Assembly (NCBI RefSeq): GCF_000719555.1
Contig: NZ_JOGX01000122.1
Location: forward strand, 1 to 6,500
Origin: Streptomyces sp. NRRL F-5727
GTDB lineage: Bacteria; Actinomycetota; Actinomycetes; Streptomycetales; Streptomycetaceae
Direction of reading: 5' to 3'
DNA length: 6,500 nt
A program made the translations under genes and the position numbers. Under the pieces are notes generated by a model. It was not told the origin of the DNA and made no database searches. It saw only the letters and a list, made by a program, of their open reading frames with translations. Positions 1-6,181 of this stretch are shown in pieces; position 1 is the stretch's first letter; the number at the start of each line of letters is the position of its first letter.

Positions 1-71
1 GCGCCACCCGGCCCCGCACCGCCACCGCCGCCCCCAGCCGACACCGGCAATCCACAGCCCCCTGCTGCTCC

Positions 72-168
72 CGTTCCTTTTGCCAGGTCACAGCCGCGCG
101 GAACGCCACCCGCGAGGAACGGAACGGCCCGGAACGCACGGAACGCGAGCCGGGCTTCCGAAGGAACG
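72..168 (+). promoter_or_regulatory. Cluster of GGAACG hexamers upstream of the cell-wall hydrolase gene
   Basis: Six direct copies of GGAACG begin at 100, 116, 121, 131, 140 and 163 (the copies at 116 and 121 share a base). One inverted copy, CGTTCC, lies at 72-77. The cluster ends about 107 bp before the hydrolase start. GGAAC is the common -35 element of many ECF sigma factors, including those that control envelope-stress genes in Streptomyces, so one copy may belong to an ECF promoter and the rest may be binding sites or decayed repeats. No matching -10 element could be fixed. The whole stretch 1-274 shows no convincing gene: reading frames stay open because stops are rare at this GC, and the end of an upstream gene in the first 80 bases cannot be excluded. 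Confidence 0.35.
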
Positions 169-262
169 CCGGCACGCGAACTCTTCACCTCACCAGCCGC
201 CGCCCAGCAGGACGGCGCACCACCCCGTGGCACCGCCGCCGGCGAACGCCACCCACACCACC

Positions 263-267
263 AAGGA
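263..267 (+). promoter_or_regulatory. Ribosome binding site of the cell-wall hydrolase
   Basis: AAGGA lies 7 bases before the ATG at 275. It decides the start: the same frame is open far upstream (a TTG at 80), but only the 275 start has both a Shine-Dalgarno sequence and an immediately following signal peptide. Confidence 0.75.
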
Positions 268-274
268 CCCACCC

Positions 275-1300
275 ATGCGCAAGCACGCCAGGAACCTCCT
301 CCTCCACAGCCTCGCCGCCACCCTCCTCGCCGGCGCCGCGCTCACCGCGGTCAGCACCACCGGCGACGAAGCCAGCGCCTCCGCCAAGCCCGCCGCCCAC
401 GGTGCGACCAACACCGCCAAGCCCGCCTCCTGGCCCGTGCTGAGGACCGGCTCCCGCGGCACGGACGTCTTCACCGCCCAGCACCTGCTCGCCGCCCGCG
501 GCCACACCGTGAAGGCCGACGGCGCCTACGGCAAGAACACCGCGGCCGCCGTCGCGAAGTTCCAGAAGCGCACCGGCCTGCGAGCGGACGGCGTCGTCGG
601 ACCGAAGACCTGGGCCAAGCTGACCGCCCTCACCCTGCGTACCGGCGCGAAGGGGCCCGCGGTCAAGGCCCTCCAGCGCCAGCTCGGCCTCCACCCCGAC
701 GGCATCTACGGCAACAAGACCTACAACGCCGTCCGCGGCTTCCAGACCCGGGCCGGCCTCAAGACCGACGGCGTCGCCGGCCCCAAGACCTGGACCGCCC
801 TGATCGCCGCACCCACCCCCGCCAAGCCCAAGCCCGGTACCGCCAAGCCCGCCACCACCGCCATCGCCCTGGCCCGCCAGCTCCTGACCAAGCCCGGCAT
901 CACCTACGCCACCAGGCACGCCAAGACCGTCGACTCCGCCTCCACCGCCTACCGCAACATCCACGACATGGCCAAGGGCATCGGCGCCGCCACCAGCCCC
1001 CACAGCCACGTCGGCTCCAAGCGCGTCCAGCTCGACCCCCGCATGCTGAAGGCACTCATCACCCTCGCCGACTCCGGCTACCGGCTGCAGATCTCCGAAT
1101 TCGTCGGCGGCACCCACAGCAAGAAGTCCCGCCACTACCGCGGCCTCTCCTTCGACGCGAACATCATCAACGGCAAGCACGTCGGCAGCGGCGCCCCCCA
1201 CAAGAAGGTCATGAACCTCTGCCGCACCCTCGGCGCCACCGAAGTCCTCGGCCCCGGCAGCAAGGGCCACAGCACCCACATCCACTGCGCCTGGAAGTAA
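275..1300 (+). CDS. Secreted peptidoglycan-binding M15-like zinc peptidase (341 aa)
   Basis: A predicted exported cell-wall hydrolase, probably cutting peptide cross-links or stems in peptidoglycan. Residues 1-35 form a signal peptide: basic start MRKHAR, an Ala/Leu-rich core, and ASA at 33-35 as likely cleavage site. Two tandem PG_binding_1 repeats follow (about 56-116 and 121-176), each with the DG-x-x-G-x-x-T, FQ, GL-x-x-DG and GPKTW signatures. A Lys/Pro/Ala linker (about 177-193) leads to the catalytic domain (194-341). That domain has S-x-H-x-x-G-x-S-x-D (S285, H287, G290, D294) and a final H-x-H (H335, H337), matching the His/Asp/His zinc site of M15 D,D-peptidases, as in the Streptomyces albus G enzyme. 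The usual Ala two residues before the Asp is Ser292. The only cysteines, C316 and C338, could form a disulfide. Domains and export are clear; exact cleavage specificity is inferred. The gene appears monocistronic, with its own terminator. Confidence 0.88.
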   Translation: MRKHARNLLLHSLAATLLAGAALTAVSTTGDEASASAKPAAHGATNTAKPASWPVLRTGSRGTDVFTAQHLLAARGHTVKADGAYGKNTAAAVAKFQKRTGLRADGVVGPKTWAKLTALTLRTGAKGPAVKALQRQLGLHPDGIYGNKTYNAVRGFQTRAGLKTDGVAGPKTWTALIAAPTPAKPKPGTAKPATTAIALARQLLTKPGITYATRHAKTVDSASTAYRNIHDMAKGIGAATSPHSHVGSKRVQLDPRMLKALITLADSGYRLQISEFVGGTHSKKSRHYRGLSFDANIINGKHVGSGAPHKKVMNLCRTLGATEVLGPGSKGHSTHIHCAWK

Positions 1301-1319
1301 CCCCCCCCGGCCAAACCCC

Positions 1320-1368
1320 ACAATGCCGCCTGCCCCGCCCGGCCCCCGGGCGGGGCAGGCGGCATTGT
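1320..1368 (+). terminator. Perfect 23-bp stem-loop terminator
   Basis: Arms 1320-1342 and 1346-1368 are exact reverse complements around a CCC loop at 1343-1345. The structure starts 19 bp after the hydrolase stop codon. There is no T-tract after it (GTCAGGGG follows), which is common for actinobacterial hairpin terminators. Its symmetry means it could also stop transcription arriving from the right. Its last two bases overlap the left end of the putative transposon remnant. Confidence 0.85.
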
Positions 1369-1375
1369 CAGGGGT
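1367..1375 (+). repeat. Left inverted repeat of the transposon remnant
   Basis: GTCAGGGGT, exact reverse complement of 1819-1827. It follows directly on, and by two bases overlaps, the terminator stem. Confidence 0.4.
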
Positions 1376-1399
1376 GCGCCTGAGCGGGCTGCGTATCCC

Positions 1400-1819
1400 A
1401 GGCGGTTCACGGTTACTGATGAGGTCCGGGCTCTGCCGGCCTTGTGGAAAGGAAACGTCGCAGCGGTGCATCGTGAGCTGACCGCTCGCGCGGCCAGGGG
1501 CGAGGGGGATCCGCCTCCCTCGATCCCGACGCTGCACCGGGCGATCCAGCAGGATCTGACGCCGGGGGAGCGGGCCGCACGGAAACACGATGTGTTCCCG
1601 GCCCGGCCACGAAGCTGGCGCAACCACGTGTGAGACGCGCCAGGTGACCATGCGCACCTGCTGCGCGTGGCGGAGACGGCCAGACTGCGTCCGCCCCAGC
1701 TTCCCGCAGCCCGCCGCAAAGGCCCGGTCGGCCGCGTGGAGTGGGACTGGCGAGAGCGGCAGGAAGCCGAAAGGTACGAAGCGGGACTGGCCAGCCGCCC
1801 CAGGCCCTCGCGACGCTGA
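1400..1819 (+). pseudogene. Broken Mu/TniA-like DDE transposase, internally deleted
   Basis: One frame reads from about 1400 to a TGA at 1631-1633, then continues in the same frame to a second TGA at 1817-1819. The first part contains VTDEVRALPALWKGNVAAVH, then LHRAIQQDLTPGERAARKHD and RPRSWRNHV. From memory this resembles the segment just before the catalytic domain in streptomycete Mu/TniA-type transposases, where the last His-Val is followed by Trp and the first catalytic Asp. Here the frame stops exactly there. The second part (1634-1816, with GPVGRVEWDWRERQEAERYE) is codon-biased and Arg/Glu-rich. It may be the C-terminus of the same protein joined by deletion, though I do not recognise it firmly. 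No DDE core of the usual 200 residues or so can fit, and no start codon with a ribosome site was found. Family assignment needs a protein search. Confidence 0.55.
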
Positions 1820-1827
1820 CCCCTGAC
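1819..1827 (-). repeat. Right inverted repeat of the transposon remnant
   Basis: ACCCCTGAC, exact reverse complement of 1367-1375. It overlaps the final base of the transposase-frame stop codon and abuts the minus-strand gene remnant. Confidence 0.4.
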
Positions 1828-1980
1828 GCGGGCGCTCGACAAGGCAGGATCCGGGTTCGCGCTGAGGTTGAGCAGGAGGCCGCGGTCGGCGAACTGGCGC
1901 ACCACGAACGCCGTCACGTTCGCCTTCTCGCCGTGAATGGTCCGGTTCGGGGTGCTGAGTGCGTTGGCGATCCGGTCGGC
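1828..1980 (-). pseudogene. Minus-strand gene remnant, unknown function
   Basis: Read on the minus strand from 1980 down to 1828, the frame gives ADRIANALSTPN, then HGEKANVTAFVVRQFADRG and LLLNLSANPDPAL. Nearly every codon ends in G or C, the signature of a true streptomycete gene, whereas this is weaker in the other frames I read. There is no plausible start codon or ribosome site upstream (the frame becomes a Pro-rich run towards 2030), and at its 3' side it runs into the right repeat of the transposon remnant. It therefore looks like an internal piece of a gene truncated at both ends. The family is not recognised. The alternation of helix-like and hydrophobic segments would suit a small nucleic-acid-binding domain, but that is a guess. 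Confidence 0.35.
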
Positions 1981-2056
1981 TGGCGCGGCGCCGGAGATCG
2001 GCGGGGTGGGCGGGTGAAAAAGGGGCAAAGCCCGCCCGGGCCGCCGGGGCGGCCAC

Positions 2057-2070
2057 GATACTGGCCGCCA
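2057..2070 (+). promoter_or_regulatory. Possible -10 element placing transcription start at the Nudix ATG (leaderless)
   Basis: GATACT at 2057-2062 resembles a -10 hexamer (TANNAT/TANNNT-like) and lies 7 bases before the ATG at 2070, just where transcription would begin at or next to the start codon. No Shine-Dalgarno sequence is present before this ATG, which fits a leaderless mRNA, common in actinomycetes. No clear -35 hexamer is visible, so this is weak. Confidence 0.25.
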
Positions 2071-2615
2071 TGACCAGCACATCCGAAACCTCCGCCGCGG
2101 CCCCGTTCTCCCGGATTAAGATCCGGACCGGGGCCCTGGTGTTCTGCGGCGACGACGTCGCCCTCATCCGCCGCGACCGCGCCGACTCCACCCACTACAC
2201 CCCGCCCGGCGGCAACGTCGAACACGGCGAAGACCTCGCCGCCGCCCTCGCCCGTGAACTCGCCGAGGAACTCGACCTCGACGTCGACCAGGCCGACGGC
2301 GGCGATCTGATGTGGGTCGTCGACCAGCGCGTCACCCGCCCCGGCCCGACCCCGCCGCCGCGCAAGCTCCACCTGATCTACCGCTTCCACATCACCCCCG
2401 AGCTCCGCGCCACCCTCGCCGAGGTCGAACTGGACGAACAGCCCGACGGCAGCCACGAGACCGGCCTCATCGAGTGGATCGATTACCGCAAGACCGCCGA
2501 GCTGCCGATCTTCCCGCCCATCGGCCCGGCCCTCGCCGCCCTGCCCGACCCCCGCGCCGCCGTCACCGACGCCGCCCTCGAAGCCGTCACCGACGACACC
2601 TACTCCTGGGTGTGA
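2070..2615 (+). CDS. Nudix hydrolase (181 aa)
   Basis: A predicted cytoplasmic pyrophosphohydrolase acting on nucleoside diphosphate-linked compounds; the substrate cannot be told from sequence. The Nudix box G-x5-E-x7-R-E-U-x-E-E-x-G-U is visible at residues 48-70: G48, E54, R62, E63, L64, E66, E67, L70. The usual glycine is Asp69. The catalytic and metal-binding Glu residues are all present. The fold's first strand (about 17-35, IKIRTGALVF then VALIRRD) and the TPPGGN entry to the box are typical. Length is normal for a single-domain family member. The ATG at 2070 is chosen because the protein then begins shortly before the domain; upstream in-frame codons from 1959 are Arg-rich junk overlapping the remnant. 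No ribosome site precedes it. Its stop lies within the 3' end of the convergent helicase gene (16-bp overlap). Confidence 0.88.
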   Translation: MTSTSETSAAAPFSRIKIRTGALVFCGDDVALIRRDRADSTHYTPPGGNVEHGEDLAAALARELAEELDLDVDQADGGDLMWVVDQRVTRPGPTPPPRKLHLIYRFHITPELRATLAEVELDEQPDGSHETGLIEWIDYRKTAELPIFPPIGPALAALPDPRAAVTDAALEAVTDDTYSWV

Positions 2616-5413
2616 CCGCCGCGCCCTGGCACCCGCCGTTTCGACGGGGCTGCCGGCGGCGGGGCGGGCCGCGGGACAGGCGGCTGCGCCGCGGGCTCGG
2701 CGGCCGGCACGACGCCTGCCCACTGCATCCCCAGCGCGCCGAGGGCGGCGCGCTGCTCCACCGTGAGCTTCTCCCGCCTCGACTTGGTGTTCGAGACCCA
2801 TACGCCCAGCTTCACGGGTACCGGTTCCGTCTCGCCGTCGGCCTCGATCTCCACGACCGCGCCGCGCGGTACCGGCCGCTGCCCTTCCTTCTCCACCCAC
2901 TGGGCCAGGGCGGCCAGACCGCGCTGGAACGCGGCCTCGGCCTTGCTCCCGGTCTTCTTCGGCCCCTTGAGGGCGGCGGCCAGTGCCGGCCGGTTCTCCG
3001 CCGGGCCGGCGGCCACAACGGGAAGAGCGGCGCCCTGCACGCCCAGCTTGGTCAGCTGCTCGCGCTGCTCGGGCATCAGCTGCGCCCAGGTGCCCGCCTC
3101 CTGCTGCCGCCACCTCCAGGTACCGATGTCGTCGCCGTCGAAGACGACGCCCGGCGCGATGTAGGGCAGGTGACCGTCGGCGTCGACGAGGTCGGCGAGG
3201 ACCCGGTAGTGCCGCTGCCAGTTCAGCGGCCAGGGACAGTTCCAGTCCGGGTCGATCGCCGTCAGCTGTTCCGCGCGCACGGCGGCCCGCTCCGGGTCCT
3301 TGCCCAGGCCGCCCTTCCGGCGCAGGTTGGCCATGTGCTGCCCGATGGGCACCATCTCCTCGCCCTCGCCCCACACCGCGTCCTGCCGCGGTGCGAGGTG
3401 TCCGGTGGCCCGCCGGTAGGCCCGCAGCGCGGCGAGCTTCCTCTCCCACGCCTCCTCGCCCGGCTCCCACACCATCCCGGCCTCCGGCGCGTCCAGCAGC
3501 GTCTTACGCCGCTCTTCCAGCTCTCCGGCACGCAGCGCCTTGCGCTGCTGGTGCACCCACCGCCCGAGCGGGAACGCCTTCGTCGCCCCGACTTCGACCT
3601 CGGTGTCGTACGGGACGGCGTAGAGCCCGGTGATCCCGTTCTCCTTCCGCCACCGCAGCAGGGCCTGGTAGCCCTCCAGCCACACCAGGGACTCCGGCCG
3701 GTACACCCGCGTACGCAGGAACGCCGCGATAGTCGCCGCGTCCCGGGGAGAGGAGAAGCGCAGCAGCGCGGACTCGGCAGCCGCGTCGGTGCTGTCCTGC
3801 TCCTGCCCCTCGCTGCCGCCCCCGCCGGCGGTGATGATCCGCCCGTCCTCGTCGCGCAGGACGTGCGTCTTCTTCTCGTACGAGCTGCGGGTGAGTGCCC
3901 GGGAGGCAAGCTGCTCGACCAGACGCTCGTCATGGCTGCGCAGGCCCTGGAGGACGGCCACGAGCGGCTTGAAGCTGGCGGAGGCGATCATGTCGGTGGG
4001 GTCCTCGCCCGGTTCCAGGAACACCGGCACGATGATCCTGGCGATCTTGGTGGATCCGTCGCGGTTGGGACGCAGGGCCCGGCCGATGTTCTGCACGATC
4101 TCGACCTGGGAGCCGCGGGTGTCCGCGAAGCACACCGCCTCGACGCCCCGCTCGCCGGTGATGTCGACGCCTTCCCCGAGCACACGGCAGCTGGCGAGGA
4201 ACGCGCGGTGCACCCGCCGGCCCGCGGCGTCGATGCCGTTCGCGAACTGGCGCAGGACCTCGCGGCGCTCGGAGACGAGGTGGTCGCCGCACAACCACGC
4301 CGACCACACCCGGTCCGGGGGTACGTGGCGGCCGGCCTCCAGCTCGTAGAACTCCGCGTCGATGGAGGACCTCGGCAGCTTGTCGGCGGCTGCCAGGTCG
4401 GCGCCTGTGGCGTCGGTGACATACAGCGCGGCGGCCGTCTCGGGCAGCTTCTCCGCGAACGCGGCGGCTTCCTCGACCTTCTGGTGGAACGTCATGACCG
4501 TACGCAGGTTCCAGGCCGCGGCATGCTCCAGGAGCGCGGTCTGCAGCAGCGCCAGGCGCCGGCCCCGCCGCGCCTCCTCCGACTCCCCAAGCACGGGGGA
4601 GGGGTCGCGGATCTCCAGCACGTCGATCTCGAACCCCGCAAGGATCTCCCGCTCGATCGCCTCCGACAGCCCGAGCTCCGCGATCCACGCCCCGTACGTG
4701 CCCTCCGGGTCGTCGGCCATGGATGCGAGCGCCACCTCCTGGCCCTCCGCGCCCCTGCTCGGCTGGGGAGCGGCGAGGATGCGCGGGGTCGCGGTGAGGT
4801 AGAGCCGGAAGTCCGCCGGGATCCGGGCGTTGTCGTGGATCGCCGCCCACGGCCGGCCGAGGTCGCCGGCGGTTCCATGGGCCTCGTCCACGATGGCGAG
4901 GTCGAAGCCTTCCATGCGCTGGCCGTACAGGCGCTCCCCACCAGCCAGAGCGGCCTCCAGCGGCCCGCGGACCTTCCGCCGGCCCGTCGGGTCCTGCGGG
5001 TCGTCCCGGTCCACGAGGGAGGCGTACGTGGCGAACACGACCACCGGCCCGGTCCCGGCCCACAGCGCGAGCTGGATCGGGTTCGTGGTGGTCCGCACGC
5101 CCAGCGAGTCCAGCACCGGGTCGTTCTCCAGCGAGCACACCGCCACCATCGGCGCCCGATGGCCCACCAGGCGCCACGCCTGGGCGGTCTGAACGAGCAG
5201 GTCCAAGGTCGGGACCGTCACGAGGACCCGGCCGTCCGCGAAGCCCTCCAGCGCGCACGCGGCCGCGGTGATCGTCTTGCCCGAGCCGGTCGCTGACACG
5301 ATCGTGGCACGGGCACCCTGCGCGGGAACAGATGATCTTGCAGGAAATCCCACCCACCTGCGAAACGCGGAACGCTGATCGACCTGATGTTCCTTGAGCT
5401 GGATCGCTGACAT
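2600..5413 (-). CDS. DEAH-box superfamily 2 helicase with four Helicase-Associated repeats (937 aa)
   Basis: A predicted ATP-driven nucleic-acid translocase or helicase of the ResIII/DEAD type found widely in Streptomyces. Visible motifs: N-terminal LKEHQ (6-10), Walker A ATGSGKT (41-47), Ia TVPTLDLL (66-73), Walker B DEAH (176-179), III LTATP (206-210), IV MTFH (307-310), V ASCRVLGEGVDI (407-418), and VI QNIGRALRP (441-449) with its arginines. All are intact. The C-terminal half has four Trp-rich units resembling the Helicase-Associated (HA) domain, at about 575-649, 653-728, 729-793 and 820-899, each with a central G-x-(L/P) segment and a W near its end. A Pro/Ala tail (about 900-925) and a basic end follow. 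The start ATG at 5413 has AGGGGAA 8 bases upstream; a longer in-frame version from 5734 would overlap the upstream gene. It lies 43 bp after that gene and is probably co-transcribed. Biological role is unknown. Confidence 0.9.
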   Translation of the reverse strand: MSAIQLKEHQVDQRSAFRRWVGFPARSSVPAQGARATIVSATGSGKTITAAACALEGFADGRVLVTVPTLDLLVQTAQAWRLVGHRAPMVAVCSLENDPVLDSLGVRTTTNPIQLALWAGTGPVVVFATYASLVDRDDPQDPTGRRKVRGPLEAALAGGERLYGQRMEGFDLAIVDEAHGTAGDLGRPWAAIHDNARIPADFRLYLTATPRILAAPQPSRGAEGQEVALASMADDPEGTYGAWIAELGLSEAIEREILAGFEIDVLEIRDPSPVLGESEEARRGRRLALLQTALLEHAAAWNLRTVMTFHQKVEEAAAFAEKLPETAAALYVTDATGADLAAADKLPRSSIDAEFYELEAGRHVPPDRVWSAWLCGDHLVSERREVLRQFANGIDAAGRRVHRAFLASCRVLGEGVDITGERGVEAVCFADTRGSQVEIVQNIGRALRPNRDGSTKIARIIVPVFLEPGEDPTDMIASASFKPLVAVLQGLRSHDERLVEQLASRALTRSSYEKKTHVLRDEDGRIITAGGGGSEGQEQDSTDAAAESALLRFSSPRDAATIAAFLRTRVYRPESLVWLEGYQALLRWRKENGITGLYAVPYDTEVEVGATKAFPLGRWVHQQRKALRAGELEERRKTLLDAPEAGMVWEPGEEAWERKLAALRAYRRATGHLAPRQDAVWGEGEEMVPIGQHMANLRRKGGLGKDPERAAVRAEQLTAIDPDWNCPWPLNWQRHYRVLADLVDADGHLPYIAPGVVFDGDDIGTWRWRQQEAGTWAQLMPEQREQLTKLGVQGAALPVVAAGPAENRPALAAALKGPKKTGSKAEAAFQRGLAALAQWVEKEGQRPVPRGAVVEIEADGETEPVPVKLGVWVSNTKSRREKLTVEQRAALGALGMQWAGVVPAAEPAAQPPVPRPAPPPAAPSKRRVPGRGGHTQE

Positions 5414-5421
5414 TTCCCCGC

Positions 5422-5428
5422 TTCCCCT
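5422..5428 (-). promoter_or_regulatory. Ribosome binding site of the helicase
   Basis: On the minus strand AGGGGAA lies 8 bases before the ATG at 5413. It fixes the start at MSAIQ rather than the longer in-frame opening at 5734, which is internal to the upstream gene. Confidence 0.65.
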
Positions 5429-5456
5429 GACCCTGAATTCCCGATGCAGCCGTTCT

Positions 5457-6026
5457 TTACCAGCCGTGCTCCCCAGGCCCCATGACGTCGTGCCCGATCT
5501 GCTGGGCGAGGTGCTGCGCCCGTTCGTCCTCCCCGGGCCGGACGTGGACGTACACGGTGTGACCCGGGGCCGGCTCGTGGTTGGCGTCGGTCCCGAAGCA
5601 CGCCTGCACCCCGGTCCGCGCATGCTCCGGCCCGAGACCGAGTTCAGGCACCGCCGGCCAACTGAGTGCCATCCACGCGATCTGTCCCCACCCTGCCCGA
5701 CGCAGCACCTCCGGCGCTCTGTCCAGCAGATCACCCTCCACCGGCTCCACGACCGAGAGCATCATCGGCAGCAGACGAACCAGCACCCCGGGGTCATCCG
5801 GAAGGTCGACCCCACGGAAATGCTCACCGCCTCCCCAGAACCAGCCCTGCGGGAACACCTCGCGTGCCCTCACGACGTCCTCGACCCGAAGCAACTCTGC
5901 ATTCAGGTTGACACTCGTTTTCTCCCGCAGCTCCCCACACCCCACCAAAGACACGGCCACGGCGATCACCGCCGCCACATCCCCACCCTCGCTCCGATAG
6001 ACCGGATAGGCTCTCGTCTCACCCAC
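5457..6026 (-). CDS. Putative secreted lipoprotein, unknown function (189 aa)
   Basis: I do not recognise the family. A hydrophobic run at residues 17-29 ends in the lipobox-like LVGC with Cys30, so the product is probably exported and lipid-anchored. The remaining 159 residues are soluble-looking, with a Trp/Gly-rich patch (GWFWGGGEHF, 61-70), a hydrophobic segment at 81-93, a second cysteine at 143 and a His-rich end. The GTG start at 6026 is supported by GAGGGG 5 bases upstream and by an in-frame stop just before it (6036-6038). An internal GTG at residue 17 is an alternative, but it leaves no basic n-region. The n-region is atypical: Arg5 and Arg11 are present, but Glu13 and Asp16 sit next to the hydrophobic core. 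If Cys30 is not a lipid site, this may be a membrane-anchored protein. It precedes the helicase gene by 43 bp on the same strand. Confidence 0.7.
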   Translation of the reverse strand: MGETRAYPVYRSEGGDVAAVIAVAVSLVGCGELREKTSVNLNAELLRVEDVVRAREVFPQGWFWGGGEHFRGVDLPDDPGVLVRLLPMMLSVVEPVEGDLLDRAPEVLRRAGWGQIAWMALSWPAVPELGLGPEHARTGVQACFGTDANHEPAPGHTVYVHVRPGEDERAQHLAQQIGHDVMGPGEHGW

Positions 6027-6031
6027 AAAGA

Positions 6032-6037
6032 CCCCTC
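6032..6037 (-). promoter_or_regulatory. Ribosome binding site of the lipoprotein gene
   Basis: GAGGGG on the minus strand, 5 bases before the GTG at 6026 and preceded by a run of seven A. It supports a GTG start. The ATG overlapping its upstream edge (6039-6037) is out of frame and opens only six codons. Confidence 0.7.
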
Positions 6038-6181
6038 ATTTTTTTCTGTCGACGGTCAGTGGAAGTACGTAGTTGTCAGGCTTCGGGCCCGGGGCTGTGA
6101 GCTTGTCTGAGCGGGTGACGTGTACCGACCCACTGGATCTACGCAGAGTCTCAGGAGCATGAGCGTATGACCTGCGGGGAC

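Larger units (their letters stand above)
1367..1827. mobile_element. Decayed 461-bp transposon remnant bounded by a 9-bp inverted repeat
   Basis: GTCAGGGGT at 1367-1375 is mirrored exactly by ACCCCTGAC at 1819-1827, and almost the whole interval is occupied by the broken transposase reading frame. The right repeat overlaps the last base of that frame's stop codon (1817-1819), as expected for a compact element whose transposase runs to the element's end. The flanking five bases (GCATT left, GCGGG right) do not match, so no target-site duplication survives. This is too short to be autonomous. The repeats could be coincidental at 9 bp, but their placement at both edges of the transposase-like stretch argues against that. 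Confidence 0.45.

Noticed and set aside
80..274. 65-residue N-terminal extension of the hydrolase from a TTG at 80
   Set aside because: It puts a Pro/His/Arg-rich stretch before a perfect signal peptide, while the ATG at 275 has AAGGA at the right spacing.
2038..2054. GC-rich near-palindrome before the Nudix gene as a terminator
   Set aside because: The 7-bp arms leave only a 2-3 base loop, and such GC-only dyads are common by chance here.
185..2191. Very long minus-strand open frame (668 codons) across the hydrolase and the scrapyard
   Set aside because: It is Gly/Val/Ala-rich low-complexity antisense to a clear gene, without motifs or a ribosome site; only its small segment-sized neighbour at 1828-1980 in another frame shows real coding bias.
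2312..5296. 994-codon plus-strand open frame opposite the helicase
   Set aside because: Antisense shadow caused by high GC. The minus strand holds a complete set of ordered helicase motifs, while this frame is an Arg/Pro/His-rich sequence with no domain.
5414..5734. N-terminal extension of the helicase to 5734
   Set aside because: It would overlap the lipoprotein gene in another frame, is Arg/Ser/Cys-rich and unlike a domain, and the ATG at 5413 has a good ribosome site and the expected LKEHQ motif just after it.
1959..5734. Phage-defence module made of the Nudix protein, the helicase and the lipoprotein
   Set aside because: The Nudix gene is convergent rather than co-transcribed, no nuclease, methylase or other defence partner is present, and nothing in the sequence ties the three together.
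5394..6110. 238-codon plus-strand open frame opposite the lipoprotein gene
   Set aside because: His/Pro/Arg-rich antisense translation with no motif; the minus-strand frame has a start with a strong ribosome site and a signal sequence.
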